Positions 1 through 12,699 of a DNA stretch of 64,000 nt are shown piece after piece. Numbering within the stretch: position 1 is the first letter of the stretch; each line of letters starts with the position of its first letter. The stretch spans positions 13,583,580 to 13,647,579 of the forward strand of contig JARUPZ010000003.1 of assembly GCA_031213475.1 (NCBI GenBank). The letters run 5' to 3'. The notes below the pieces were generated by a model that saw nothing but the letters and a program-made list of their open reading frames with translations, had not been told where the DNA came from and did no database searches. The stretch comes from Nereocystis luetkeana (taxonomy: Eukaryota; Sar; Phaeophyceae; Laminariales; Laminariaceae). The translations under genes and the position numbers were made by a program.

Positions 1-377
1 ATACGGCTCGTGCTTGGTCGCTACCTACGTATACGCAGGGACCGGGCCGCCTCTCGATAGGGGCACGCTCATATAGTGTTATGTATGAGTACCCACCCCC
101 CCCCCCCCCCCCCGCCCGCCCGCCCGCCCGCCCGCCGGCCCGGAAAGAAAAAAAAAACCCGACGTCGTGCCTCCGTCCCGGAATTGTAGGGATGCGAGAG
201 TCTATGGTCATACGACTACGGCCATGCGTGACATGAGTACACCGGCCTCAAAAGGGATGCGTTGTCAATGGTGAAATAGCTAAGGCAAGCAACAAGTGAA
301 TGCGCCCTCGCCCCCCCCCCCCCCCCCCCGCCCCCCCGCCGACGCTCGCTGCCCTTCCACCGTCCTCCTTTATTTAG
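1..377. other. Upstream intron or intergenic DNA before the TPR exon
   Basis: No exon is recognised here. The stretch holds C homopolymers near 97-112 and 310-329, one copy of repeat family F, and a pyrimidine-rich acceptor ending TTTATTTAG at 377 that starts the first visible TPR exon. Confidence 0.6.
166..245 (-). repeat. Family F repeat, partial copy
   Basis: Contains the family core: a CCGTCCCG..ATTGTAGGGATGCGAG block, then a CATACGACTACGGCCATGC block ending at GAGTAC. Related copies lie near 10 kb, 29.8 kb, 43.1 kb, 44.5 kb and 52.1 kb. Confidence 0.7.
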
Positions 378-1416
378 CGGAGTGTGCCTAGCGAAATCAG
401 GGGATCTGGTGAGGGCAGAAGACGAATTTTCTTCGGCTATCACTTGCCCGAATGGACAAGCAACAGGCGGGGTCCGTGCTGGCCCGTCTTGTTCTGACGA
501 AGAATTGAGGGCCGCGTTTTACTGCGAGCGCGGGAAGGCCAGACAGCTGCTGAGAAACTTCAAGGGGGCCAGGTGAGCACACACCTGGTACATGGGGATA
601 TATTTGATGTGTTGCGTGATTGCTGCAGACGGTCCTAGAGTGTACACTGGTATAATACAAGGCCAGCTTTAGGGGCGCCGACCTATACACTCTGTACGCG
701 CACCGCCGTGCTTTCACGAACAAAACTCTGAATATATTATTTCAGGTTTTCTTCCAATTGATGTTTCTGGTCTACCCTCTACCACAAGTTATACTTAGCA
801 CTTGTGTATAGCCTTCTACTGTACTTCGTACTATTTCACCGCAGAAATAAATCTACACCTACGTACCCTCCAAGTAGTTCTACAGCAAAACATGTGAGTG
901 CAGTTAGTTACCCTCCTCTATCAGATGCACACAGGTGACGTTTACTCTAGTTCCCCCGAGCGCTGAAGTACATGTACCCCAGACAAACCCCCCTCCCGCC
1001 CGCCCGCCCGCCCCGCCCCGCCCAACCCACCCACCTGCCTGCTCACGCGCTTGCTCGCGTCTCTCGACGCAAACGCCAAAACAAAAACAAAAAACACCGT
1101 AACAACAAACAACAAAACGACGAAACACAGATCCGACTTCACGACCTGCCTGGGACGGCCACGTGCTTCTACTGGTGGCATCGATGCCAAGGAGAGTTCC
1201 CAGCACGACGCGCGCACGCTGTTCCGCAGAGGCTGGGCGAACAAGGCTCTAGGGAAGCTGGTCGAAGCCGCCGCCGATTTCGAGGCGGCCAGGCTGATGG
1301 AGCCTTCGCACCCGTCTCTCTCGGTGGACTACCGCAACATTTTCGAGATCGAGCTGGTCGTGGTCGACGACATTGAGTCCGTCACGCAATCGCCGGCGCT
1401 GTTTCACAATTGGTGA
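378..1416 (+). CDS. TPR-repeat protein, C-terminal two exons (5' end outside window)
   Basis: Exons 378-572 and 1131-1416 join in frame: the AG left by the first exon plus the first A of the second makes an Arg codon. The donor is AG|GTGAGC and the acceptor ACACAG. The joined protein shows about three tetratricopeptide helix pairs: a GDLVRAEDEFSSAI unit, an AFYCERGKARQLLRNFKGAR-SDF unit formed across the splice, and a TLFRRGWANKALGKL..A..DFEAARLMEP unit. A short tail follows, ending in FHNW and TGA at 1414-1416. TPRs are protein-binding scaffolds, and no further domain is visible to define a partner. Upstream exons must exist because the first exon opens on a split codon. The acceptor could alternatively be TCAG at 400. 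The exon junction is well supported; the specific family is unknown. Confidence 0.75.
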
Positions 1417-2504
1417 TTTTTTTATTTTGGTGACACGGCAGTCAGTACGTTGTAGTAGTTGACACAGTCGAACCAGCAGAAGGCATCTCTAGTGGGGGGG
1501 TTGTGTGACGTGGCTGGTGATAACAATGAGCCGCCGGCTAGCTACTGGCAAGGCTATTCAAAGGTCGGATCGAATCCTCGCGGGAAAGGTCGGGTCGGGT
1601 CAAGCAAAAGGGTGGCTCGACCGGATCGGTAAGAGAGTGTTACAACCTCCGGACATGACCCGACCCGACCCATGAAACCTCGAAAACTTCCTTACCCAAC
1701 CCGTGGGTCGGGTCAGGCCATCGACCTGACCTGACCCTGACCGACCCGGCCCGTGAGACTTCGAAGACTTCCTGACACAACCCGCGGGTCGGCTCAGGTC
1801 ATGACCAGTCCGTGAATAGCCCTGGTTGCTGGTTGGCTTATTATTTATAGGTGCTACGGTTAGTTGTGTGTGGTAAAGTGCGGAGTTGCGTGTATTTCGT
1901 ACACAGTAACTGGCTTTCCCTTAATGAGGAGCTATCTACTGTATACGCAGTCTTCTTGAGGGGCCCCTTGAAGGGCTATCTACTGTGTGTGTCTTATTGG
2001 GGGGGGCCTTAAAAAGGGGTATCTATATTTCATCGGTAACCATGTGGGGGCGCCAAGCCCCCCCGCGCGCGCATGTAGTGGAATATTACACCAATCGCGC
2101 AAACACGACACTCGGGATGTGTGATCGAGCGGAGCCCATGTTCGACGCCCACCCGCCCGCCATCAGGGTCCGATTAAGCGCGAGATAACGCAGTAGCCGC
2201 CACGGCCATAAACTGGGTACTGCTCCATACCTTGGTACCAGTTGCCTGGTAATTGTTATGCTTATTATTATCCCTTCGAAAGTAATTCGAATATGTACAC
2301 GTCTTGAGTGATTAATCCCCCCCCCTTACGCCTGTTTATACATTGCTGTGCCGTCATTTCACGCAAAGCGCAAGACGCGTGACCAATACATGCCGTACCT
2401 AATAAAGCCAGCAGGGAACGAAACGAACGGTACAGCCCGCGGGACGGCGTAAAAAAAAACAAAAAGAGACGCCTGTGCTGACACCTAAAGAGTTTGGCTG
2501 TTTC
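1417..2504. other. 3' flank of the TPR gene, no further gene seen
   Basis: Likely holds the TPR gene's 3' UTR and then intergenic DNA. It contains one copy of the GGGTCGGGTC-rich repeat and no convincing exon on either strand. Confidence 0.5.
1567..1820. repeat. Family G (GACCCGACCCG-rich) repeat, copy 1
   Basis: Imperfect alternation of GGGTCGGGTCAGGTCATG-type and CCCGACCCG-type blocks separated by short CTTCGAAAACTTCCTGAC-like spacers. A second copy is at 3243-3485 with the same order of blocks. Confidence 0.7.
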
Positions 2505-2993
2505 GGGCAAGCAAGCAAGCGAGCGAGCAAGCAAGCAAGCACGCACGCAAGCAAGCAAGCAAGCAAGCAAGCAGGCAAGCAAGCACGCAGGCAAGCAGGC
2601 AAGCAGGCAAGCAGGCAAGCAGGCAAGCAGGCAAGCAGGCAAGCAGGCAAGCAGGCAAGCAGGCAAGCAGGCAAGCAGGCAAGCAGGCAAGCAGGCAAGC
2701 AGGCAAGCAGGCAAGCAGGCAAGCAGGCAAGCAGGCAAGCAGGCAAGCAGGCAAGCAGGCAAGCAGGCAAGCAGGCAAGCAGGCAAGCAGGCAAGCAGGC
2801 AAGCAGGCAAGCCGGCAAGCCGGCAAGCAGGCAAGCAGGCAAGCAGGCAAGCAGGCAAGCAGGCAAGCAGGCAAGCAGGCAAGCAGGCAAGCAGGCAAGC
2901 AGGCAAGCAGGCAAGCAGGCAAGCAGGCAAGCAGGCAAGCAGGCAAGCAGGCAAGCAGGCAAGCAGGCAAGCAGGCAAGCAGGCAAGACAGGC
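2505..2993. repeat. 8-bp satellite (GGCAAGCA)n
   Basis: About 50 head-to-tail copies of an 8-mer GGCAAGCA, very uniform except for two CCGGCAAG variants near 2811-2826 and a degraded AAGCAAGC start. An 8-bp unit keeps all frames open, so the long LACLPAC- or QASRQAGK-type ORFs here are artefacts. Confidence 0.95.
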
Positions 2994-3242
2994 AGCTCGT
3001 CGCCATACCTCGCTCAACCCCTTGAACCCCTTTTTAGCACAGCACTGTCCCTTGAACATCCATCTGTCTCTAAATCCAAGTGAATTGCTCTGAAGACGGG
3101 AGTGCCGTCTTAAACGGGACAACAACTACTACTGCACATAATTCAACTCTAGTCCCCGAGTACTTTGTCCCTGAAAGTCAAGGAAAATAGTCAAGGGTTC
3201 AGTCTACCCAACAACCACATCCCCACGTGGATACTCTAATTT

Positions 3243-3485
3243 AGCTGTTCACGGGTCGGATCAAACCTCGCGGGTCAGATCGGGTCGGGTCTGGCCCGGT
3301 AAAAGGGCGACCCGAAGGGAGGGGGAGTGAAGACTGATTGTGGGCGAGCGTCCCGACCCGACCCGTGAGAGTTTTGAAAACTTCCTGACCTGGCAGTAGA
3401 CCTGACCCCACCCGATCCGACCCGTGAGAGTTCAAAAACTTGTTGACCCGATCCGCGCGTCGGGTCAGGTCATGACCCATAAGAA
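3243..3485. repeat. Family G (GACCCGACCCG-rich) repeat, copy 2
   Basis: Same block order as 1567-1820, including GGGTCGGGTC, CCCGACCCGACCCGTGAGAG and a final GGGTCAGGTCATGACCC. Confidence 0.7.
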
Positions 3486-5395
3486 GCCCAGGATTTTACT
3501 CTATGGTTTCCCCTTTCGGCTACAAATAATGCAATACTCATGCCGCACACGGTCTACAATAAAGCGCACGGCCGAAGAACAAAAGCTGGCGCAGCAACCA
3601 ACAGAACCCCCCCCCCCCCCACTACCTATGGTCATACGACTACGGCCAGGCATGAGATCGAGTACATATCTCCTATCGAGTACCCCCCCCCCCCTCCCCC
3701 CCTACCCCAACGCACACGCGGGGGTGTCTGTCGGTGTCTGTCGGCTAAGACAAAACCCTCTCGAGGACACGAGGCACGCACACCACGACACCAAAAAAAT
3801 AAGTTCCAGCAACTACTGCTGTACCTGGTATATCAGAGGCATCACAAGCGATGCTTAAGCAGCCCGCGATCAATTACGCCTACGAAAACAACATAGAAAA
3901 GCGAAAAAAGGAAACCTGGGTGGATACACCCGGGGCGAAACGCGGTCCAGCCTTGTTTCCCGCCACTGCTTCTTCATCAGCACACAACGGCGTGCAGCCT
4001 CGTCTATACTTGAGTACCCTAAGTACGCTATCTCTTCTCCTTTCTGAACGTATGCTGCGGATTTTTTTTTTTCTTCCCGAGGGTCCTCGCTCGAGGATGA
4101 AGCTCTATTTACTACACTACCAGGTACTGGTACGTATCTATGTCTACATCCCCAAAAAAAAGTCTTCAATCCATTCGGCACTCCAGATGAAGGGGAAAAT
4201 TGACTTATCATAGACTGGCGATTACAGCATCGGCCACTGCGTGAGGGGGGGATACATCTAAACCGGTGTCCGCGTCACAATGGTTGCATGCAAGTAGTCG
4301 CGGGGCACGGGCGCAACATGACCCCACACCCGTACGACAAACAGTACTGCTGGGCGCCCACGCGGCTCGTAAATGGTTGACAACACCCAAGTTACCAACC
4401 ATTGCTTGAGGTCGATATCTCGTGGGTCCCCCTAAGGGTGATGACCCATTAATATAGGACTGCACTCCCGTTTTGTGGCCACCAAAACACAAACACCGGG
4501 GATGAAGAGTTACGGTGAGGCTTTTTTGGTACAGACCAAATAAAAAAAATAACCCTCTGAAAAACAAAACACACACACACGACGCATTCTACAGGCGTAT
4601 GATGGAGGGAGGGGCACCATTTTTTGTTCTGAGGCTCTCCATTTGAGGAGGGGGGGCTCTTATACCTCACCCAGAAAATGACTCCAAGTGAATCAAAGTG
4701 CAATGGTCCATGGATAATCCCATGGCCTAGGTTTTGCAAACATATAATTTAGCAAAAACAAGAACGGCACTACATATTCCGACGATTTTAGGTGAATAAG
4801 GAGTCCCGTCACCTCGAACGAAAAACACAATAAACCCAAAACGTGCCAACTAAATCTCTATCGTAGCGCGTATCACACGCTTTTAACCCGACAAGCAGGC
4901 AATCAATCCCACGGGCTACCACCGTACTGCTGCAGGTCTTCGACGAAAAGTGATGCAAAAAAGGAAAAATCGCCGTCGGCTAGTTAGTTTTTCAGCTGAG
5001 AAGCCCCCTCAGTCCCGGCGACAGAAACACGTTGGCCAAAAGAAGTGCCCCACCCCTACTCCTCTCGTAGAACGCGGCTCGGGTCGAGCCGAACCTCGGG
5101 AGGGGAATTAAATGCTGGCCAGACCAGCGGTATACAGTGGTCAAGGTAGGTCGATTAGGTCGAGGCACAAGCCGCCCTTTTTTATCGCCGTCACTGGTGG
5201 GGTTGTCGTTCCTAGGGGAGCGCGCCGATGGCCTCCAGTCGTCGCTTCAGCTGCAGAGACGGAGGGTGCAGGACAAAGGCGGCAAACGTGGGGGGGGGGG
5301 GGCGGGGGGGTTAGCATGCAAGGGGCATGGTGCACAATCGCGGGACAACTCAAGTACGCGCAGAGGTGTTCAATCCACCCCTCGGATAAATCATC
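3486..5395. other. Intergenic, no gene recognised
   Basis: Contains a partial family F copy (3626-3690) followed by C-runs, a chained TA micro-motif at 3824-3840 (TACTGCTGTACCTGGTA), another at 4118-4126, and homopolymer tracts. No ORF shows domain or splice support. Confidence 0.5.
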
Positions 5396-6110
5396 CGATT
5401 CATACTGCTGAACTTCATGATCCAGACCTTCTAGGGCAAATGCTTTTCCGAAATCTACTGTATATGATCTGTATGATCTGTCCGATCTAGCTCATGTTGC
5501 CGGGTGGGAGCCGTGTAATCCGCATGATCCAGGGCATGCTCTCTCCCGGGCTGCATCCGTACAGACCAGTTCCTGCGCGATAACTCGTAGCGGCAAGTTA
5601 AGATCCAGATGATCTACTGCATAGATCGGGGAGGTAGATCGTGATATGTAGATCTCGAGATGATCCGTCCGACGTGTGAACCCTCGTACTACTGCAAAAG
5701 TGACATCACACAAATTCCAAGTAGTTTGACCCCCAAAATCGTGGGTCCAGCTCTACAGGAGGACAAGGTTGAACGAGGACCAGGGGAGGGGAGATGTGCG
5801 CGCGCGGCGGGGGGGGGGGGGGGGTCGTGGAAGCTACAGTCTGTGATCTACCCCCGACAGCTCGAACAACGAATGCATGCGGCGGTACCTAATCGTAGAT
5901 CGCGCAGAAAATAGATCATACGTACAGATTGCACTCGGGAAAACATGTCCAGATCATGCAGATCATGCAGATCATCCCAACCAGGCAAATACGCATGAGA
6001 TATCAACATCATACAGATCCCACCGGGGCAAACGTGTGTGCAAGATCTACGCGGATCGTAAGGACCCCATCCGGGCACACTAGTGCAGAAGATCTACGCG
6101 GATCGTAGCA
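5396..6110. repeat. Family E (GATC-rich) repeats, two or more diverged copies
   Basis: Dense AGATCATGCAGATC / GATCTGTATGATC words, with landmarks shared with the copies at 11.2, 20.7, 22.8, 32, 46.2 and 48.7 kb: GGTGGGAGCCGT and CATGATCTAGATC-like blocks. A G-run lies at 5810-5823. Confidence 0.6.
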
Positions 6111-7136
6111 GACCTCCCTCATCTTGCCTGCAAAACGCTCCACCGGGAAAAAAACGCTTTTGGGGCAATTCCGGCCCCCCGCCGCCCCACCGTCCCACGT
6201 AAAACACTCCTGCTCCCCGTCGGCAGTAGTATCTCGTCATGGTGAGAGGAACACTACAGCTCCAGAACGAAAGCCAAGAGCTACTAATAGGGCATCGAGA
6301 CGACGATCGACATCAGTACGGGGAACTTTATTAACAATAGCAATCAGAACCGACAATTGTTGATAAGGGCCCATCGTGGGTTTTGATTTGACCATAGCCT
6401 CCTCCCGCAACAAGCGAGAGAGGCAACCAAGCAGACTCGAGTGCCCCTGGGACTTTACTTCAACAAGGGAAAACAAAAAATCAAGTGAATATTACAGCGC
6501 ATCGGGTCTCTCTCACCAAGCGGGCCGGGCTGCTGACGTACGGGGGTGGGGGTGGTAACCGAGCCACAAAAAGCAAGAAAGGGCAACAAAAGGCAGCTAA
6601 AGGCAAGAAAGGGCATCTCCGACCCCTACGCCGCACGAGGCTCGAATTTGCAAAAACAAAACCGGCGCTTTCGAACACCTCAGTACGAGCACTAGCCCAC
6701 TCTCTTGCACCGCCCCCCCTACAATACGTACGTATGCACGGAAAGATGACTCAAGTTCTGAAAGGCACAGAAAAAACAAAACAAACAAAAAACAAGATGT
6801 TCATACGATAACGCGAGCTGCAGTAGAAGGGAGACGGGTATGTACGCTAGGGCCGCTTTCACCATCGCGGAACGCGTGGGGTTCGTCACATTGTCTAATG
6901 TCTCCACAATGTTTCTTTCGCACCCGCAGATAGTGTAGGGGGAAGTCCCGACCACCTGTGTGCGTACGTAGTTCGTCCTTATTTACAGTGGGATCAAACT
7001 AAAAACACAGACACGGTCGGGGTGAATCACCGGTCCCTTCTTCGCATTCGCTTTCAGCAATCACGTCTAGTCGCAGAGTCCAGCCAATGGGTCAACAAGT
7101 AGTCGTGCGCATTGCTGCGCCCTCTCACATCAAGGT
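6111..7136. other. Intergenic, no gene recognised
   Basis: Short ORFs exist on both strands (for example 6237-6476 minus) but none has a recognisable domain or splice context. No repeat family could be assigned. Confidence 0.4.
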
Positions 7137-7292
7137 TAACCCTCAGGGCTGCAGCCCTATTTTGGGGACAAGTCACTGGGATTTTGAGTGGTTTGTGCTC
7201 AAAAACGGGACTATAGTAGTCCTGGATTTTGGGGACAAACTACTGGGAATTCGAGTGGTTTGTGCTCAAAACGGGACTAAAGTATTCCTGAA
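7137..7292. mobile_element. MITE-B, two tandem diverged copies
   Basis: Two successive palindromic cores: TTTTGGGGACAAG...CTCAAAAACGGGACT and TTTTGGGGACAAACTACTGGGAATT...CTCAAAACGGGACT. The core matches the other MITE-B copies in the window. Confidence 0.7.
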
Positions 7293-7435
7293 AACGCTTA
7301 CGCCCCGCACAGTTGTGTTGGTGTCTCTTCTGATTTTCGTTCCACCCGTCCCCTCTACCAGGTGTTGCATTTGTCCTGCTTCTCCAACCAGCTCTCTCCT
7401 CTTCGCAACTAAGATCCCCGGGGGGTCACATACAC

Positions 7436-7800
7436 CGGGCACGTCTCCCCCCTTCCTGCTACACGTACGGTGCTTGCCTCTTTCAGCTTTATTGCGGGAA
7501 GAGCTGTAGCCCGTTCTTCATTCGTTGACTCGCGTCGAATTGTGTGCATTTCGCACACAACACACACGATCGTAGGCGCTTTCTGCAAGCCAACGTTCGC
7601 ACCAGAACAAAAGACCCACTCGGGGAGTCTCGACCTCGTTGAACCAGCCTCGGTAATAACGAGGTTAATAAACCACTATCAACGGGCCAACCGGAGGGCG
7701 CCGGGTTATACACCTCTCGAAAGACGACGTGTAAATACAGACGATTCGAGAGAAAGGAAAAAAAAACTCTACATAAATCCCAGGGTCCCACAAGGGGACA
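7436..7800 (-). mobile_element. Diverged SINE-like copy
   Basis: Shares the CCCCCCTTCCYGCTAC...CGTCGAATTGTGTGC body with the full-length SINEs, but the tRNA-like part is decayed. Its distal 140 bp recurs at 8220-8350. Confidence 0.5.
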
Positions 7801-8041
7801 GTTATTCACCCCGTTTCGGCCTCAAGGACTGCACTCTCGCCGTGGGGTCAAACCACTACCAGGTACCTGGTAGGAATTACAATCAGACTTGCTGTAGGTT
7901 TATGCTCACCGCAGCAACAAGAGAGTCAAACCCTTGCGAGACTCCTTTCAAGAGATAGCAACCGAAAACAATGGTTGAAAGACTTTGGTGCTAAGAACCG
8001 TCTACGAGGCAGCGGCAGCGCCCACCAGCACAGGCAGAGAA

Positions 8042-8107
8042 TCATGTCCCCCCTCCCCCCCCGCCATGCTGTAAACGCCTCTTTGCGTTGTAAACTTGGA
8101 CACCAAT
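8042..8107 (-). CDS. SECISBP2: Candidate terminal exon of the SBP2-like gene
   Basis: After acceptor GATGCAG this stretch is open in the required phase 0. It gives IGVQVYNAKRRLQHG, then Gly residues, then TGA at 8042-8044. The pyrimidine tract is weak and no homology supports it. Confidence 0.3.
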   Translation of the reverse strand: MGVQVYNAKRRLQHGGGGGGT

Positions 8108-11100
8108 CTGCATCACACCGCGATCACGGTAGTGGTCTTCGCCGTAACCGTCGCTTTTTGTATCTTTAATTTTCCCCGCTCTGAAGACGCCTAAGAGGGT
8201 TAAGTTCGCGGAAGCAGCCTCAAAAGCTATGAGGTTACACCACTATTAACAAATCGACAGGGGTACACACCTGTTGACATCCGACGTAAATACGGATGAT
8301 TCGAGAAAAAAAACCCCTACAAACAAGTCCCAGGATCCCAAAAGGGGGGTACAAACTACTGCTGTAGGGCTGGGCGCTGGGTGGCTCAGCCAGTAGCGAT
8401 TACACTGTCGTAAAAACCAATCAGTGTACTGGATTGCGGCAGCATGCTGTCTCTCCTCTCCCCTCCCAAAACGTGTTGGGTGGGTTCCCGTATTATTGTA
8501 TGGCGTCTTTCTCGAGCGTACGTACGGTAAAAAGTGCTTGCGAACATACTGGCCAGCTCGGTACTTGCGAACATAGTGGCCAGGTCAAGCAGTAGATTGG
8601 TACTGCCAGTAGATGGCTACTGCTGCCGATACACAATGCGCCAGCGCCCAGCCCTAGTTATAACCCTCGTGCCAGTACAGCAGTAGTGCACTGTACATAC
8701 GCCTAAATATTACTCTAATTCCGAGAGTTTCGTCTCCCCAGCGGGAGCGCAGTCCGCAAGGCCTGAAGGAGTTCAAGTTACCTGTTTATACTGTTCGTGA
8801 GCGCCGTCGAAGCTGGAAACGGCCACCACGCTAACCTTGATGGTCTTTCCCAGAGCCTTGCCCATCTTACGCCTGAGCGAGCGCGAAGCGATGAAGGGCG
8901 GAAAACCGACGGTCAGTGGCTACTACGGTACGACGAACCACGCCGCCAGGAGGTGTCAACATACGCGCGAAATAGAGGCGGGGTGTCGACATACGCGCGA
9001 AGTAAGCGAGGTGTCAATATACCCGCGAAGTAAAAGAACCGACACCCTTAACGAAGCGCGTAGGAGGGGGCGTTACGGGGCGTTCGAGTGTCGCGTTTTG
9101 AGTTGCACACCACGTCTCTCCGACCACCGGCAGCAGCCATGAAAAAGCAGACCGCACGACAAAAAAAAGGATGCCGAAAACCACGCTATAGTTCGAACGC
9201 CACACGAGTGCCGGGCCGGAGGTATGGAACGCGTGCTATGTACGATAGAGGTAACGTTTCTGGTTCAGAACGTTTCCGAAAGAAGGGGCTCCCCGACCGA
9301 GGAACTACAGCAGTGCTCAATGTCACTGGGATCCCGCTAATACCGGGGACCACTCGTAGTAAATACTAGGACCTATGGTACACACAAGCACCTATATAAT
9401 TACCTATTTTTACTCACAATATTTGGTCCTATTTACTATGGCCCTTGGCAATAGTGATTCGCGATATTATTCGTAATATACATCTACATAAGGTCATGCC
9501 AATACTCCACCAGGATGGGAACATGGGTATGAGAAGGGCGGAGCCCCTGGCAGATCCTCTCTCGTGTAGCCTTGCTGTGGCCGTAGCACTCTATTGCTGC
9601 CTCCTCTTCGGTGACTCGTACTGGTCTCCTCCTGGACGGACAGCTTTCCAATGACAGATATGTGTCCCAAGACACCAAACCCACGCAAAAGAGCGAGCCT
9701 GCCAGGGTCTCCACCCCACATATGTATGATGCATATGTTTCTTTATCAACCTCAGTGTTGGGGTAACGCAACTAATAGTACAGAGCTCTTCAAGCGGGGA
9801 GCCTCAGATGGCAAGTCTATAGGTTCCCCCCTACCGCACACCTTGAGAGCATGCTCCACTATCCTATTCGGCGATACATGTCTCACCCCTTAAATGGCGT
9901 ATACCAGCACTGCACCAACAACAGCCGAGGGGGGGGGCGGGGGGGTGTACTCATTATCATGCATGGCCGTAGTCGTATGTCCATGGACCCTCGCACCCCT
10001 ACAATGCCGGGACGGAGCACGTCGGGTTTTCACCGACCAGGCAGACATTGCTTGCACCAAGAGCGAAGCGCCGTGAGGTGCTGAGCGAGTCGCATGAAGG
10101 GCGAGCTGGGGTGTTATCCAGGCTCTCTCACCGCATAAAGCACAAGACGCGACAGCGGCTGCCTCGCAAGCACGCACCCCCTCCCCAAAAAAACAAGCGC
10201 ATCAAACTTTGGGGAGTGGCCGCAGAAGCGGCAAGCCTCTGATGCTGCTACTGCTGCTGCTGCTGCAGCGGCATTCACGCCGTGAGATCTCACTTGTTGA
10301 GCGCGAACACCACTGGCAATCCCCCATCCCGCGCTGTGCGGACAATCTCCGACATCTTGTCGTCGAGTCCCCCGTCTCCCTCCATCTTGTCTACGTCGGG
10401 GGCCAAAATGATCAGGCGCACCTGTGCCCAGAGAAAACAGTAGTATCAGCGGGGTCCGTAAACAAGGGCATGGTGTTTAATTTAGTACCAGGTACCAAGC
10501 ATGAAAACGGCAAAAAAAAACGTATGAACCGTAACAAAGCCAACTTTTTTCCCCGAAGATATTATTTTCGCCGCATTTTTTTCCGGACAAGTTCCATCCC
10601 GGTCGGCCAAGGTGTTTGGGGTTAGGTTTAGGGTTTCGGGATAACGAGATTTTTTAATGGCGTTTAATAAAAAAAAAAAAACTTCTAATAATACTGGAAC
10701 CACACGCTGTACACAAACAATTTAGCTTTTTTCCTCAATACAGGTATCCTACACCAGGCATGTTTCTGTACATGCCTCCTGTAGGCGGCCTAGAAAAAAG
10801 TCGTGGCCGGGCGACGTCCACAAGCTCTTGCCTTTAGACGCATGGCACGCATGGCAAGGCGGTATTCATAGCGGGTGTACCTGGATTGTCTGAAGCTCAT
10901 CGCTCACTTAAGGACTTCTACACTATTAAGGGGGACCAAAGTAAATAGGACCTACGGTACAAACAAAAATCAATATATTTACCTATTTTTACTAACAACA
11001 TTAGGTCCTATTTACTATGGTCCCCCGTAATAGTAGGAGGTATTATAATAGTACCGTTAGGACCTCACCCGAAAAAAAACTGTCCCAGAGAAAAACAGCA

Positions 11101-12618
11101 CGCTTAGCCCGATCAAGAATCCCTTGGCCTAGGGCGCTATTCGGAGAACCATGGCGCACATCGGACAGATCAGTTAGCAGATCATCGATTGTCACAATTC
11201 ATGATCTAGATCTTTCAGGGAAGATGATCTGTATGATCTGTGTGATCTGTATGATCTGTATGGCGTAGCTCAGGTTGTTGCCGGGTGGGGCCCGCCCAAT
11301 CTGCATTATCTAGAACAGCGTTTCCTGGGTTGGATCTGTATTACATACCACTTTGTTCCTTTAATATAGTGATCATTTGTGCATCAATACTCAATAAAAA
11401 GGCCCCTATATTTATTGACAGAGTGCTACCTATGCAGATCCTGCACAACCCACTCACAACGGCAGGCGAGGAACTAGATGACCTAGATCATGATCTATCT
11501 GATCTATCTGCAGATCATCATCCATCTGTCCGATAAGTGCACTATTGTTCCCGACTGGAGACCCCCCGTCATTTTCAGAATTACCTTGTGCAAAAAGGGA
11601 CATCTACCTAACCCTGGTCACCACATTTACAGTGGGGGGGGGGGGGGGGGTTACTCGATAGGAGAGTTGCACTCGATCCCATAGGCCCTCGGATCCCTAC
11701 AATGCCGGGACGGAGCATGCCGGGTTTTCACCATCCACGGGGAGGGGGGGGGGGGGGGGGGGGTAGTAAACAGGACCCATCATTTGCACAGAAACCTTCA
11801 TATTTCAGTATTATTACTATGGTAAATTTGGTCCTGATTACTCTGCCCCCCCCGGTAAGAGACGTCACACGTACTCGTCGCACCAGCTCGTTGATTCAAG
11901 CCTGTCACATGTCAGCGGGTACGAACGAACGACCACGGACTCTTTAAGGGCAAAAAACTGCAGGCTCGTTTTGGGGATAAATCCCTCAAGTCCCACGTAA
12001 GTTTGTCCCCAAAAAGTGTCCTAAAAGGATTATAACGTGAGGAGCACACACCCGGTATACCGGTATGTCCGAAACACAGAAAGAGTGCATTGGTTCATAC
12101 CTTGTTACATATCGACGGGTAGAAAGAACGGTTCGACGCAAAGAACACATGCACACACCAGGTGCCAGTCTGCCCGAGAATAAAAGGAACGTTTCGGTCC
12201 TAACATGGGTGCCCGATTGGCTCTTAAAGGTGCGGACGGAGTGGTACGAGACGTATACGGTGCTCTGAAAGCCGCTCAGTAGTCTCGGCTACCGCCTGGC
12301 AACCCACGCGTGCGAGAAAAGTTCTGCGCACCAACTAATACCCCTGCACGCGGACAACAGTTGCGTGCTTCTCGCCTGGAGAAGAACAACACCCAGAGTT
12401 TAGCATCCCACCCGGGACAATGGTTGACACACTGCTGTGTGCGAGACGAAGGGAGTAACGCCAACCATTGTTTGGTTGATTGGATCTATCTGTTCGGCTC
12501 GGGGTTAGTTAGGGCTAGTTCTGTTTCGCCTCGTGCACGGCAGCAGTGCCAACCATTTTCTCGAGCAACTGTTAAGCTACCTACCCACACAACAACAACA
12601 ACAAACAACAACAACAAC

Positions 12619-12699
<81 letters not shown>

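Noticed and set aside
2268..3125. Long ORFs of LACLPAC or QASRQAGK repeats
   Set aside because: Produced by the 8-bp satellite, which is stop-free in several frames.
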